Below are positions 1 to 9,125 of a stretch of DNA of 64,000 nt, one piece after another. The DNA comes from Oceanobacillus indicireducens. Lineage in GTDB: Bacteria; Bacillota; Bacilli; Bacillales; Amphibacillaceae. The first letter of the stretch is position 1. Each line of letters begins with the position of its first letter. The translations under genes and the position numbers were made by a program. The stretch spans positions 1 through 64,000 of the forward strand of contig NZ_BMOS01000008.1 in NCBI RefSeq assembly GCF_014647195.1, written 5' to 3'. Below the pieces are notes generated by a model. It worked only from the letters and a program-made list of their open reading frames with translations. It had not been told where the DNA came from and did no database searches.

Positions 1-265
1 ACGCCAGTGCCACTGGCTATTCATACGACATTATGCGTGGCTGCGAACATCACTTATTATAGGCAATCTAAAATGTTATTGGCTGTAAGTACAAACCAAC
101 AGTCATATGTGCTTTGTATTCAAAACAAGACATTTTTCCTCATAAGTTCTTTTTTCACCCCCTATTTGAGTTTTTAAGAAACTTGATCTTATAACTCTGC
201 TAACGAACGTCTAATTGTGCTTCGATTTTCTTTTCATATAAAGGCAGACTCAGTTTTCTTTCACC
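1..265. other. Window edge, no supported gene
   Basis: The plus strand is open from base 1 to a TAA at about 172-174 in frame 1, so a gene tail from outside the window is possible, but the translation is not recognisable and I do not call it. No ribosome binding site precedes the ATP-grasp fragment at 266. A short palindrome (CCAGTGCCACTGG) lies at 4-16. No precursor-peptide gene for the following RiPP-like pair could be seen here. Confidence 0.4.
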
Positions 266-985
266 ATGTTCTTTCTGCCATTGTTTACAACTCTACACTT
301 TAGATTTGTACCCACCATATTTTTAGGATCTGATTTTTACTTTTTTTATCATCCAGATTTAATCCGAAAAATTGACAAGATAGAGCAAATCCAATTAGCT
401 CAAAAATGTAAATTTTTAATTCCTAAAACTATTATAAGCAATAATAAAAATGATATAGAAGATTTTTTGGAAAAGCACGTTCAAAATGGTCTGATAATCA
501 AAACAATGAACTCGCACTATACGGAATATAACGGAAAATTATACGAAGTATTCGGGAAAGTTATTTATGAAAATAACTTAGATATCGAAGAACTTGCCGT
601 GGTACCTACGATAATTCAAGAATTGATTAGATTTTCTAAAGAGGCCCGCGTAACTGTTATAGGAGATAAAGTAATGGGTGCATTGATTCATAAAGATTCC
701 AATGAAGGCGATTGGCACCATGAGGGTGTAAAACACATAAAATCAAGTACGTTAGAAGTCCCAAAAGACATTCAAAATAAATGTGTTAACTTTTTAAAAG
801 AAGCGCAACTTGATTATGGAGCATTTGATTTTATGATTACACAAGAAGATGAGTGGTATTTCTTAGAAGTCAATCCTTTAGGTGATTGGCGTTGGGTAGA
901 ATTAGATACTGGGCAAAATATAACTAAAGAAATTGTAGATTATTTTATTAATAAAACATTAAATGACAAAGAAGGGAATTTATGA
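266..985 (+). pseudogene. ATP-grasp RiPP maturase-like protein, 5'-truncated
   Basis: The 239-codon frame matches the C-terminal two thirds of MvdC/MvdD-type ATP-grasp peptide ligases (RimK-like fold), which form ester or amide cross-links in ribosomal peptides. Family-like stretches are the linker around residues 29-60 (HPDLIRKIDK, FLIPKTIISN), the nucleotide segment EARVTVIGDKVMGALIHKD and the metal-binding end GAFDFMI..WYFLEVNPLGDW. Family members are about 320 residues and begin with a pre-ATP-grasp domain; here that part is missing and the first 28 residues look like chance coding, with no ribosome binding site. The stop overlaps the next start by four bases (ATGA). I infer a decayed or rearranged 5' end; an intact short variant is less likely. 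Confidence 0.6.
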
Positions 986-2130
986 AAACACCTAAACTAA
1001 AGACATCAAAAAACGTAGTATTTTATATAGAGAAGTGTAATTTAATATGTGATCTTTTTTTAGATCACAAACAAATATCTTTGTCACCAGATCTTATGCC
1101 TTTTCTTACTTGGTTAGGAGAATGGAGAAGTTATAAAGAAATATTACAATATATAAAAAATCAAGAGTCAATTAGTGATGATGAATTAATAAGTTTAATT
1201 CAAACATTATTAAGTATGAATGTACTTGTTGAAAAAGATTCAAAAAGAAACAAATTGGAGAATGAGTTAATGATTTGGGATGAATGGGGAATGGCTCCAA
1301 AGTATTACCATTTTTCATCAAAAGGACTTGAAAAAGATAACTTTATCTCAGTGGAAAAGGATGCAGTTAGATTAACGGAAAAATACAAAAAAGAAAAAAT
1401 GCCAAGTATCTATAAAGAGGAAAATGAATTTATTGAAAGATTTACTTTACCTACACCAGTTATGAAATATAATAAGTCTTTTTTTACTGCATTAACAGAA
1501 AGGCAGACCATTCGCACCTTTTGTCAAGAGGATAGCTTAAATTTGCAGCAATTAAGCGATCTTTTATTTGCAGTTTGGGGTGCACAATCATGCTGGTTAT
1601 CTAAAGGATTTGGTGAAGCTTTATTAAAAACTAGTCCATCTGGTGGTTCTAGACATTCAATTGAAGTTTATTTAGCAATTATGAATGTCGATAATCTTCC
1701 ACAAGGATACTATCATTACTCCGTACTAAATCACGAATTAGTATTATTAGAAGAGTCCAAAGGTATAAGAGATGAAATGATTGAAATGTGTGCAGATCAA
1801 CCACATGTCGGTTTACCAAGCGTAGTATTTATTTACACCTCTCAAATTAAGCGTGTTATTTGGAAATACTCAGTTTCAAAGTCTTATAAAATAATATTCA
1901 TGGATTTAGGACACTTAAGTCAAACTTTATATTTAACATCATCAGCAATGGACTTGGGGTGTTTTTTTACAGCTGCTACAAGAGAAGATATGCTAGAAAA
2001 TAAACTAAATTTAAATATGGCTGACGAAATCATTTTAGGGGTTTCAGGTGTGGGGGTTAAAACGGAAAAAGTAGATAAAAACAAGCAGAGTGGAAGGTTT
2101 ATAAGAGACGATTTATTATTTAACAATTAA
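982..2130 (+). CDS. SagB-type (nitroreductase fold) peptide dehydrogenase
   Basis: A 382-residue protein of the SagB/ThcOx family, FMN enzymes that oxidise azolines to azoles in ribosomal peptides. Residues about 1-160 are the variable N-terminal domain, and about 165-375 are the nitroreductase fold with RQTIRTF, the flavin-site-like SGGSRHSIEVYL and the C-terminal MDLGHLSQTLYL and MDLGCFFTAATR. The start is supported by an AAGAAGGG ribosome binding site and translational coupling to the ATP-grasp frame. Usual partners such as a cyclodehydratase, precursor peptide or transporter are absent downstream, so the cassette is partial unless it continues left of the window. Base composition is very AT-rich, as is usual for transferred peptide clusters. 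Confidence 0.75.
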   Translation: MKTPKLKTSKNVVFYIEKCNLICDLFLDHKQISLSPDLMPFLTWLGEWRSYKEILQYIKNQESISDDELISLIQTLLSMNVLVEKDSKRNKLENELMIWDEWGMAPKYYHFSSKGLEKDNFISVEKDAVRLTEKYKKEKMPSIYKEENEFIERFTLPTPVMKYNKSFFTALTERQTIRTFCQEDSLNLQQLSDLLFAVWGAQSCWLSKGFGEALLKTSPSGGSRHSIEVYLAIMNVDNLPQGYYHYSVLNHELVLLEESKGIRDEMIEMCADQPHVGLPSVVFIYTSQIKRVIWKYSVSKSYKIIFMDLGHLSQTLYLTSSAMDLGCFFTAATREDMLENKLNLNMADEIILGVSGVGVKTEKVDKNKQSGRFIRDDLLFNN

Positions 2131-2348
2131 AGAACCTAAACGTACCGTAGTCATCACTCCTTAAATCCCCCTCTCCTCTCTCTTTTTTAAGCATAATTTT
2201 TAATACTTTTAATGGAGAAATAAATCTATTAAAAAGCATTCTCATTATGGATACGCCTTATTATTGGATTTTCTGAAACTAAAATAAGTGATTTATTCAT
2301 TTGGAAAGTCGGTTAAATACAAAATATTCAATAAGAACTTTTACTTCC

Positions 2349-2819
2349 TCAGTACTTCAACAAAAATGCCCAGAACAAAAGATAAAAAGGTGCTATAAGG
2401 CAAATCGCTAAAAGAAAGAGTGAAACTGCAAAAGGAAAGGCAGACTCAAGTCCTGCTGCATTTCTTAATAACGCTTCGTTAGCCATAACAAAGGCTATAA
2501 AGCCCAGGTTTTGAATAAGCAACATCACTTTTCCAACTCTGGCAAACTGGATTTCTTTATTCGCTTCCGTTAAATTAGCATAGTTCATTTTTTCCGGGTT
2601 TTTGACTAATAAGCCAATGAGGAACCAAATGAGGATGCTTAAAACTGGCATTACGAATAAAATGTATTTGGAACCCCAATTATCTGGAGTCTTACCAGTG
2701 AAATGGATGGCGTTCTGACTTGGGATATCTGACCAGAGATAAAATAAATTGAATATATGATAACCGAAAAGTAAAATGGAGATGGTGGAAAGGGTTATTT
2801 TAAAACGCTTGTTTCTCAT
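2349..2819 (-). CDS. DUF1648-domain membrane protein
   Basis: A 156-residue integral membrane protein with about four hydrophobic segments (near residues 8-28, 50-72, 97-116 and 128-152). Residues 28-60 carry the DUF1648 signature (W-x-D-I-P-x-Q-x-A-I-H-F followed by G-x-W-G-S-K), known from SdpI-like immunity and sensor proteins. The start has a GGGGG ribosome binding site ten bases upstream. The upstream 2820-3050 stretch shows a short open tail on the same strand that could be the end of a lost regulator, but I could not identify it. Function is unknown. Confidence 0.6.
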   Translation of the reverse strand: MRNKRFKITLSTISILLFGYHIFNLFYLWSDIPSQNAIHFTGKTPDNWGSKYILFVMPVLSILIWFLIGLLVKNPEKMNYANLTEANKEIQFARVGKVMLLIQNLGFIAFVMANEALLRNAAGLESAFPFAVSLFLLAICLIAPFYLLFWAFLLKY

Positions 2820-3052
2820 TTTACTTTTACCCCCGTTTTAGACATTTTCCTAGGCTCTATCAACCCAATCTTCGCACTGACAAACTTCACAAAAATTGCT
2901 GCCTGAATTTCTCCTCCAGTATACAAAAAATCTAATATTTAATAACTTTGTTACAGTACGGTTTTGTGTTTAGATATACGTCTGAGATGGCGGAATAATA
3001 AAAGATATATTATTTCATATTGAAGTAACCATCCATTAGTGCAAATCCATAT

Positions 3053-3487
3053 CTATAAGGGGAAAGTCATAGTGACTGTTCTAAGGTTAAAGCCCAATTT
3101 CTCATATAGTTTAATGGCTTGATTACCCGCAAATGCACTTAGACGAACTTCAGGGTATCCATTTTCTCTTAGTTCATCAATAGCAGTTCTCAATAATTGT
3201 TTAGAAACTCCATTTCCTCTAAATTCTTCCAAAACGAATAATTCATAAATAAAACCATTCATCTTATCAGTGAATTGGTCTCTACTTTCTCCTATAAGGA
3301 TCCAACCCATTAGTTTACCTTCCTCAATTGCTATTAAATAATAGCTTCCTTTTTCCAATAATGGTTCAATAAGACTTTTAATTTTTTCATTTGTGGGTCT
3401 TACTTCACCTAATGTACCATCGAATAAGGCTTGCGGAGATAGTTGAATAATCTTTTCAAGTTCAGAACCATTTGGTCTCCTAATATC
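3053..3487 (-). CDS. GNAT family N-acetyltransferase
   Basis: About 144 residues when started at MDIRRPNGSEL; an upstream in-frame ATG at 3553 would add 22 residues. Neither start has an ideal ribosome binding site (AAGGGAG is 14 bases before the one chosen), so the 5' end is uncertain. The GNAT core is clear: the acetyl-CoA pyrophosphate loop in LEEFRGNGVSKQLL and the C-terminal IKLYEKLGF motif. Substrate is not predictable. It is one of several acetyltransferases in the first 7 kb. Confidence 0.75.
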   Translation of the reverse strand, partial: DIRRPNGSELEKIIQLSPQALFDGTLGEVRPTNEKIKSLIEPLLEKGSYYLIAIEEGKLMGWILIGESRDQFTDKMNGFIYELFVLEEFRGNGVSKQLLRTAIDELRENGYPEVRLSAFAGNQAIKLYEKLGFNLRTVTMTFPL

Positions 3488-3621
3488 CATTCTAAAGTAT
3501 TTCACTCCCTTCAATCCGATTTCGGTTAAATTTATTCCTTTTTTAACAAACATGCCCTATTAAATATATTCGACAAAAAAGGTGCTTCTCCTTTTTCAGG
3601 ATTGCACCCGTTAGTGAACTT

Positions 3622-4167
3622 TCACTTCCACTCTTCCGCCAAAATCCCGTAAATTATTTGATCTTCATAATGGTCATTTAACCATTCTGTTTTTCTTATT
3701 CTACCTTCTTCAATAAAACCAAATTTTTCGGGTATAGCTCTGCTTCGCTCATTTCCAGCAGCTATATAAACTTCAATCCGATTGAGTGAAAGTTCTTTGA
3801 ATCCATAATCTATCACCGTTTTGTAGGCCCTAGATATTACGCCCTTGCCTTGAAAGCCCCTACCTAGCCAATAACCTAATTCCCCTACATTATTAAATTT
3901 ATCAACTTCATTAAATCCAATCGTACCTGCTATTCTTCCTTTATATATAATTGCAAACCACTTAGGATATCCACCGTTCTCCACTAATCCTTCGATTCTT
4001 TGTTTTAAGCTCTCATTTGTATCGTTTTGACTTTCGACAGCTTCTACCCAAGTGATCCATTGTTTTAAATGTTGCTTTGAGTCAACTATTAAATGATAAT
4101 ACTCCTCTGCATCATCCTCCGTAAACATTCTCAAAGAAACATCATTATCAATCTTATATTCAAACAT
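3622..4167 (-). CDS. RimJ/RimL-type GNAT acetyltransferase (YdaF-like)
   Basis: A 181-residue protein that resembles Bacillus YdaF and RimJ/RimL alpha-amino acetyltransferases of ribosomal proteins. Visible motifs are GELGYWLGRGFQGKGVISRA (acetyl-CoA loop, around residues 95-115), the RIEVYIAAGNERSRAIPEKFGF strand-helix and an N-terminal LRMFTEDDAEEYY. An AGGAGGAG ribosome binding site sits at the right distance from the ATG. Substrate is inferred from family only; it could equally acetylate a small molecule. Confidence 0.8.
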   Translation of the reverse strand: MFEYKIDNDVSLRMFTEDDAEEYYHLIVDSKQHLKQWITWVEAVESQNDTNESLKQRIEGLVENGGYPKWFAIIYKGRIAGTIGFNEVDKFNNVGELGYWLGRGFQGKGVISRAYKTVIDYGFKELSLNRIEVYIAAGNERSRAIPEKFGFIEEGRIRKTEWLNDHYEDQIIYGILAEEWK

Positions 4168-4337
4168 ATTTTCTCCTCCTGCAATTGCTTTTATAAATTT
4201 CTCTATTCACTGATAGTATTAGCAGAAAATCACAGCAACTATTTGTTAAATATCACTAAGAACAACTTCTCTGTTGTTAAACAATCCTGTCCTGTTAATA
4301 CGATAACCAAACCATGCACCAGATAGCTTACAGGAAT

Positions 4338-5213
4338 CTATCTAAAATCTTTAATTCCACTTTCAAATGCCTCTTTATCGTCATTCTCAATCCCGTGCAA
4401 TGCTTCTTGCAAAGGAAACGTACGCTTATAGAATTTAACCCGTTCTGATAGCTGGTCACCGTTAGGATATAGGCTTATACACATATCAAAAAAGTCTCTA
4501 CCATAGCTGGAGAGTATTCCCGCAAAATCATAAGCTGGGTCTCCTAATCCAGAACCACCAAAATCTATTATCCCCGAAATTCTACTTGTTTCCGGATTCC
4601 ATAAGATATTAGATGCACCAAAATCTCCGTGTATCAGTGTGATATCTACTTTTGAGAACGCTTCCCCTTTTAGGAACGTTTCAAATGTGTATGTTATTTC
4701 TTCTTGAGCGTCTTTTCCAAAATAAGGAAATAGCTTTTTTTGAATCCTATCATACAAGTTATACATTTCTATACGAGGATTACGAACCTTTAGTTTCAAA
4801 TCTCGACTTACTTTTTCTTCTGAAATCGCATGTAATTCTATAAGAAAAGAAACAAATTGCTTTGCTACTCCTTTAACCAATTCATAATTCTTAATACCTT
4901 TTAAACTTTCCTTCCACAAAGGAACACCAGCTATTAGATTATAACCAGTAAAGACCTTACCTGGTTCTAACCCTTCAAAGGAATGATAAATTGGATTCGG
5001 AATAGGGGTCGAGATGATATCTTTAATGTAATTCAAAATTTCCGTCTCTCTTTTTAATTGAAGGATTCCATTTTTATATTTCGGAAATCTAAAAACCAAA
5101 GATTCGTTTACAATGAACACGTCGTTATTTTGGCCAATTTCATTAAGATAAAACTGTTCAATTGGGAGGTTAGGATAAACCTTTTGAATGTGTTCAATAA
5201 AGCTATTCTTCAT
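4338..5213 (-). CDS. Aminoglycoside phosphotransferase family protein
   Basis: A 291-residue kinase-fold protein of the APH family. The catalytic loop HGDFGASNILW (around residues 195-205) and the metal-binding IIDFGGSGLGDPAYDFA are complete, as is the N-terminal nucleotide-binding strand pair with the lysine-bearing FRFPKYKNG. The length fits APH(2'')-like chromosomal enzymes. Ribosome binding site GGGTGGGG precedes the ATG. Known family members phosphorylate aminoglycosides, but many chromosomal ones have other hydroxylated substrates, so resistance should not be assumed. No antibiotic-linked mobile element is adjacent. Confidence 0.8.
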   Translation of the reverse strand: MKNSFIEHIQKVYPNLPIEQFYLNEIGQNNDVFIVNESLVFRFPKYKNGILQLKRETEILNYIKDIISTPIPNPIYHSFEGLEPGKVFTGYNLIAGVPLWKESLKGIKNYELVKGVAKQFVSFLIELHAISEEKVSRDLKLKVRNPRIEMYNLYDRIQKKLFPYFGKDAQEEITYTFETFLKGEAFSKVDITLIHGDFGASNILWNPETSRISGIIDFGGSGLGDPAYDFAGILSSYGRDFFDMCISLYPNGDQLSERVKFYKRTFPLQEALHGIENDDKEAFESGIKDFR

Positions 5214-5400
5214 GCAGCCCCACCCTTTTAGTCACTTTTTATTTTTAAATTGCAAAAACTCTTGTTGAATGAAGCTACCCCATTTGTTAGAAAAGACAAT
5301 AGTACTCAAACAATTAAAGCATTTTCTAATTTTAAGCTTCGTCCTCGAAAAGTAACTGTAACCTCTATAAATGGTAATTCTGATATTTCCTTTATCTTAA

Positions 5401-5658
5401 TCATATTTTTCTAAGTCCAGTCCATTTTTTCTCATGTATATCGAGATCCTCTCTAGATGTACGAAAGAAGTATAGTTCCCGATTAGGCTTTTGCTTGTGT
5501 AATTCATTGTGGCGACGGAATGCGTCCATCGAGTCGTCAAAAGTATCTATTACGGCTATGTCATCTACTATGCGATAATTACTATCTGAGTGAGCTTCGA
5601 TTGCTTCAAATACAACCCATTTATCAGGATATGCTTTTCGAACTTCTTCCCATAACAT
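5401..5658 (-). CDS. Small conserved protein of unknown function
   Basis: An 85-residue soluble, charged protein. The start MLWEEVRKAYPDKWV is chosen because GAGGGGGAG lies six bases upstream; a longer in-frame start at 5721 lacks a site. It contains alternating strand-helix patterns (WVVFEAIEAHS, IAVIDTFDD, ELYFFRTSREDL) suggestive of a compact alpha/beta fold. Similar small proteins occur in other Firmicutes, but I know no function for them. It stands alone between an APH-like gene and a small membrane ORF. Confidence 0.65.
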   Translation of the reverse strand: MLWEEVRKAYPDKWVVFEAIEAHSDSNYRIVDDIAVIDTFDDSMDAFRRHNELHKQKPNRELYFFRTSREDLDIHEKKWTGLRKI

Positions 5659-5790
5659 ATATACTCCCCCTCGTATGAAATAGAAATTTCTTATTATCAT
5701 TTTGTCAAAAATTTTATTCATTCACATCAATTTCTTTATTAAAGATAAGCACCTGATAATTGAATCAAAATTAGATAAAAAAACTAAATA

Positions 5791-5822
5791 TTCTTCTTTC
5801 TAAAAATTAGAAAGAAGGAGTA
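5791..5822 (-). terminator. Hairpin, probable minus-strand terminator
   Basis: TTCTTTCTAA and TTAGAAAGAA form a ten-base stem with a short A-rich loop. Read on the minus strand it is followed by an AT-rich, T-rich tail, and it lies just downstream of the 48-residue minus-strand ORF. Confidence 0.5.
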
Positions 5823-5837
5823 GAATTATCCCTGTTA

Positions 5838-5984
5838 TTATTGATGGTAAGGTAATGGATAGAATTCTTCTGGAATATCTTCTGCCAACACACCTATCCT
5901 TTCATTAAACATAAATCCAAGCATAAATAATAGAAAACCTAACCAACCAATTACCTTCCCAAACTTAGTATGGTTTTTCATCAT
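5838..5984 (-). CDS. Putative 47-48-residue membrane protein
   Basis: A short frame beginning ATG-ATG encodes an N-terminal basic stretch, one hydrophobic segment (residues about 10-26, GWLGFLLFMLGFMF) and an acidic tail ending FYPLPYHQ. A terminator-like hairpin lies directly downstream on the same strand, which supports expression. No good ribosome binding site is visible, so the call is tentative. Function is unknown. Confidence 0.35.
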   Translation of the reverse strand: MMKNHTKFGKVIGWLGFLLFMLGFMFNERIGVLAEDIPEEFYPLPYHQ

Positions 5985-6313
5985 ATTTAAGAATCATTTC
6001 AACTAAATAAAAATCAACATTTTATAATTAGCTATCCTGCCCCATTAGCACAATAACTTAGCTTAATTCTAACATTGAGTACCGTTCGATTCATCAAGCG
6101 GATTTCCAAACGTGCAGGAATAAATAAGACCATTCATCCCTTAAACAATTAAACCACCTGCTCTCTCCAGTCTCAATCGTTTGTTGAACAAAACCTAAAC
6201 AATTTTCTACCTGTATTTTACCATAAGAACACTTTATCCTTCTTGCACTAAAATGCCCTATACTTCAACAAAAGAGTGCGATCTACTTCTTGAAGAAACG
6301 CACCTGTTTGTTT
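5985..6313. other. Intergenic, no feature seen
   Basis: About 330 AT-rich bases without a plausible gene. A stretch with two near copies of a GCAC/GTGC-bounded segment at 6244-6302 hints at an imperfect hairpin, but nothing is recognisable. Confidence 0.4.
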
Positions 6314-6315
6314 AA

Positions 6316-6425
6316 AATGTTAGTTGAACAGAGTCAGGGATTTACGGACTGTATATTCCCCACCTCCACATGCTGGGCTTCCCTCCTGTTTAGAGGTGGG
6401 TATTACAGACTATTAATGCGTAATA
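6316..6425. repeat. Structured dispersed repeat, copy 1 (left hairpin missing)
   Basis: The segment starts with AATGTTAGTTGAACAGAGTCAGG, shortened here to its key part TGTTAGTTGAACAG, continues with TTTACGGACTGT, and ends with ATTACAGACTATTAAT. Inside it, CCCCACCTC (6358-6366) pairs with GAGGTGGG (6393-6400). The same order of blocks recurs at 27.6 kb and 56.25 kb and, diverged, at 37.7 kb. The first hairpin of the complete copies is absent here. See findings. Confidence 0.65.
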
Positions 6426-6455
6426 AATTGTAACCATTATAAAACTAACCTATAC

Positions 6456-6920
6456 TCATAAATACCCTCTCATTCTGATCACCTTCCCACCAACTTCAGA
6501 ACCCGTTTCCTCCATTCCTACATTGCGATAAAATCTAATTGCACCGGTATTTGTTGGAGAAACTCTTAGATGGTATTCATTAACTTTATTTTTTTCAAAA
6601 AACTGTAGTGCGTATTGATATAACTTTTCCCCTATGCCATGCCCACGTTTTTCAGGTATTAAATAATACAAATGTATATATCCTATATTTTTGCCTTCGT
6701 ATTCACGAATCGATAGTTCAAGCTGTCCGATATATTCTTTGTCTTCTTCAATTAGAACAAAGCCCTCTGGAAATTCAGCTATTTTTTCTTCCAGCCATCT
6801 TAAATAGTCCGTTGCAACAAAGTTTGAGGCATCACCGAAGCTGACTCTAAATGAGTCTTTGCGAAATTCAACTACTTCTTTATGGTGTTTTTTTATATCA
6901 ATTCCGATAAATTTGAGCAC
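6456..6920 (-). CDS. GNAT family N-acetyltransferase
   Basis: About 154 residues from a GTG start with an AGGGGG ribosome binding site six bases upstream; an in-frame start at 6938 would add six residues but overlaps that site. The GNAT core is complete: IHLYYLIPEKRGHGIGEKLYQ acetyl-CoA loop, then YHLRVSPTNTGAIRFYRNVGM. Resembles small Bacillus acetyltransferases of unknown substrate. Its stop is about 30 bases from the structured repeat copy 1. Confidence 0.75.
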   Translation of the reverse strand: MLKFIGIDIKKHHKEVVEFRKDSFRVSFGDASNFVATDYLRWLEEKIAEFPEGFVLIEEDKEYIGQLELSIREYEGKNIGYIHLYYLIPEKRGHGIGEKLYQYALQFFEKNKVNEYHLRVSPTNTGAIRFYRNVGMEETGSEVGGKVIRMRGYL

Positions 6921-6997
6921 AGCTATCCCCCTAACCAATTTAGATACTATGATTAAAATTACTATTCCTAATGGTTCTTTTAAACAACTCCTTATCT

Positions 6998-8248
6998 TTA
7001 TTTAACTTCCAAATTCGACTCCCCGTCATCCTCCCGATAAAACCCTTGCTTGTCAGGTTTCAATACAGAAACGGAAAAAATTATCGAAGCAACTAACATC
7101 ACGAGAGCCAATGTAACAATCGTCATTCGTAAGGAAACAAGATCTGCCACAACACCAATTGCTAAAATAAATATTACTTGGATCGCACTTTGAATAAGCT
7201 GATAAATACTTGTAATTCTGCCCATCACCTCGATCGGAACGTTATTTTGATAAAAGGTCATGATTCCTGCATTAAGGAAAACATTGAAGAACCCTAAGAT
7301 GACAAAGCCAACAATTATGGAAGCGAACGACCAGGAAAATGCATAAATCACGTAACCGACCGTCCACATAATCAATCCGATCACTATCATATGGCGCAAT
7401 GACATTTTATTCGAAAAAATCGTTAAAAGCATTGCCCCTACGAGCGATCCAATGCCTGTAATACTAATCAATAAACTATATTCCAATTCCGAAAGACCGA
7501 TGACCTGCTGCGTAAAAACAACCTCCTGAGCATCCATCGCAAAGGAAAAGATCATAATGATAATGGATCCGAGATAAATAAAAGTTACATACTTATTTTC
7601 TCTCATGAACTTTTGCACAACCGTAAAGTCACGGACGACTTGGGAAATAGTTAATGCGGGGATAGCTTCTTTATCAATCTCTTCTTTTTCCGGTAAGAAT
7701 AATAATAAGATTGCTGCGAAGATAAAAGATACTGCATTTATCCACAAGGTAGCTTCAACTGAGGTGGATAAGATCAATGCCCCTCCAATGGCCGGCCCGA
7801 TAATAAAAGCTCCAGAATCGACAAATGACCGAACAGAGTTAAAGCGCTTCCTTTTTTCTGTCGGGATAAGAATAGCAACATACGTCATGGATGCAGGATT
7901 ATAGAAAGCTTTCCCGACACTTAAAATTACGAGAATGCCATAAATTACTACCATGTTTGGAGCATATGGGATTAAACAAATGAACAATCCTCGCAAAATA
8001 AACGTGGCTCCCATCACGCTTCTTTTGCTCCGGTAATCAATGAAACTCCCGGTCCAGAATTTCGTAACGATGTTTGTTAAGGGGCTGATGATCCAGAGAC
8101 CAGCCACTGCCGCTGCGGAACCAGTGAGCTGGTACACCATGATGTTTATCGCAACAAGATGAATAAAGTCTCCGATATTTGATATTCCGATTGTTATTAG
8201 TAGCAATGCAGGATGTTTCCAGCTTTTTAGATTTTTTATGTTATCCAT
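6998..8248 (-). CDS. MFS transporter, EntS/MefA-like
   Basis: A 416-residue, twelve-segment major facilitator of the MFS_3 type, the group of enterobactin exporter EntS and macrolide exporter Mef. The N-terminal ISNIGDFIHLVAINIMVYQLTG and the loop between helices 2 and 3 (GSFIDYRSKRSVM) are characteristic. The hydrophilic C-terminal tail is short. The ribosome binding site is close to the ATG (AAGGGA), so expression may be weak. Export of a hydrophobic drug or metabolite is a family-based guess; there is no regulator or siderophore gene beside it. Confidence 0.75.
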   Translation of the reverse strand: MDNIKNLKSWKHPALLLITIGISNIGDFIHLVAINIMVYQLTGSAAAVAGLWIISPLTNIVTKFWTGSFIDYRSKRSVMGATFILRGLFICLIPYAPNMVVIYGILVILSVGKAFYNPASMTYVAILIPTEKRKRFNSVRSFVDSGAFIIGPAIGGALILSTSVEATLWINAVSFIFAAILLLFLPEKEEIDKEAIPALTISQVVRDFTVVQKFMRENKYVTFIYLGSIIIMIFSFAMDAQEVVFTQQVIGLSELEYSLLISITGIGSLVGAMLLTIFSNKMSLRHMIVIGLIMWTVGYVIYAFSWSFASIIVGFVILGFFNVFLNAGIMTFYQNNVPIEVMGRITSIYQLIQSAIQVIFILAIGVVADLVSLRMTIVTLALVMLVASIIFSVSVLKPDKQGFYREDDGESNLEVK

Positions 8249-8499
8249 TCCCTTAAGGTAATTATTTTATCTATTAAGTATGAAATATACCGACAATCAA
8301 AATTATAATAAGATAAGAAGACTTAGTGTAAGTAAATAAAATGAGGGTCAATAATGAAGCAGCAAGCATATTAAAATCAATCGGGGTCTTGAAACGCTCA
8401 TTACACTCATTCCCTTTTAGTAAAGGGTAACATATTTCATCGGTGCGAGATAGTTATTTTCAAATATTTCCCACAATAAGGAAAGCCGTTTTATATTTC
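8249..8499. other. Intergenic with hairpin overlapping the DUF2269 stop
   Basis: At 8483-8513 AAAGCCGTTTT and AAAACGGCTTT form a stem that overlaps the last codons of the minus-strand DUF2269 gene. It lacks a good T-run and may be a weak terminator. A second small stem (CCCTTTTAGTAAAGGG) is at 8412-8428. Confidence 0.4.
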
Positions 8500-8958
8500 C
8501 TAAAACGGCTTTAAAATCATCAACGCTATAATGATAAGGAAAATCACATTAATAATCCGTTCATAAAAGAATAATTCCTTCGATAAATCATAATACACCT
8601 GAGGGATCTCGTCTCCCTCTACATCGACAAACAATTGCTTGATCGGCTTCGAACGTGGACTGAGCACGACCGGTCCCATCACAAGCGCAACAAGGAAGAG
8701 TACGAGACTAACAATATACCAGCCTTGTCTGAACCAAAACGGATTCAGAGCGCCCATCCATAATCCGGTGACAAGTAGTAACGTTCCGCCTACCATTGTA
8801 AATATATGTAACGAATTTCTTACTTTAAAAGAATGCCTTAACTCCGTCATCGTAGCTGGTTTCGATAGCGTGACGACAGCAGTCATTACCATGCCCGGCC
8901 CCATCCCGAGAATAGCTGAGAAAATATGTATAAACACTAGTGCGTCGTAAAGCGTCAT
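8500..8958 (-). CDS. DUF2269 family membrane protein
   Basis: A 152-residue protein with four hydrophobic segments (about 8-30, 52-70, 80-100, 130-150). The N-terminal VFIHIFSAILGMGPGMVM with a histidine in the first helix matches the DUF2269 family of small membrane proteins, seen in many Bacillaceae without a known role. GGAGG lies eight bases before the ATG. It is divergent from the nitroreductase at 9126. Confidence 0.7.
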   Translation of the reverse strand: MTLYDALVFIHIFSAILGMGPGMVMTAVVTLSKPATMTELRHSFKVRNSLHIFTMVGGTLLLVTGLWMGALNPFWFRQGWYIVSLVLFLVALVMGPVVLSPRSKPIKQLFVDVEGDEIPQVYYDLSKELFFYERIINVIFLIIIALMILKPF

Positions 8959-9125
8959 TTATGTAGCCTCCAATTCTTTTACCTACCTTCTATTTTATCT
9001 GCATTTCTAGGAAAAGTCAGTGATGAACCTCACAAACTATTTGATTTCCATGTGAATTGCTTTATCATTCATCCTGAACTACAATCAATGAGAGAATATA
9101 TTAAACAAATAGGGGACCTGAAAAA

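Noticed and set aside
4338-5213. Acquired aminoglycoside resistance gene
   Set aside because: The fold fits, but there is no mobile element and many chromosomal relatives are not resistance enzymes.
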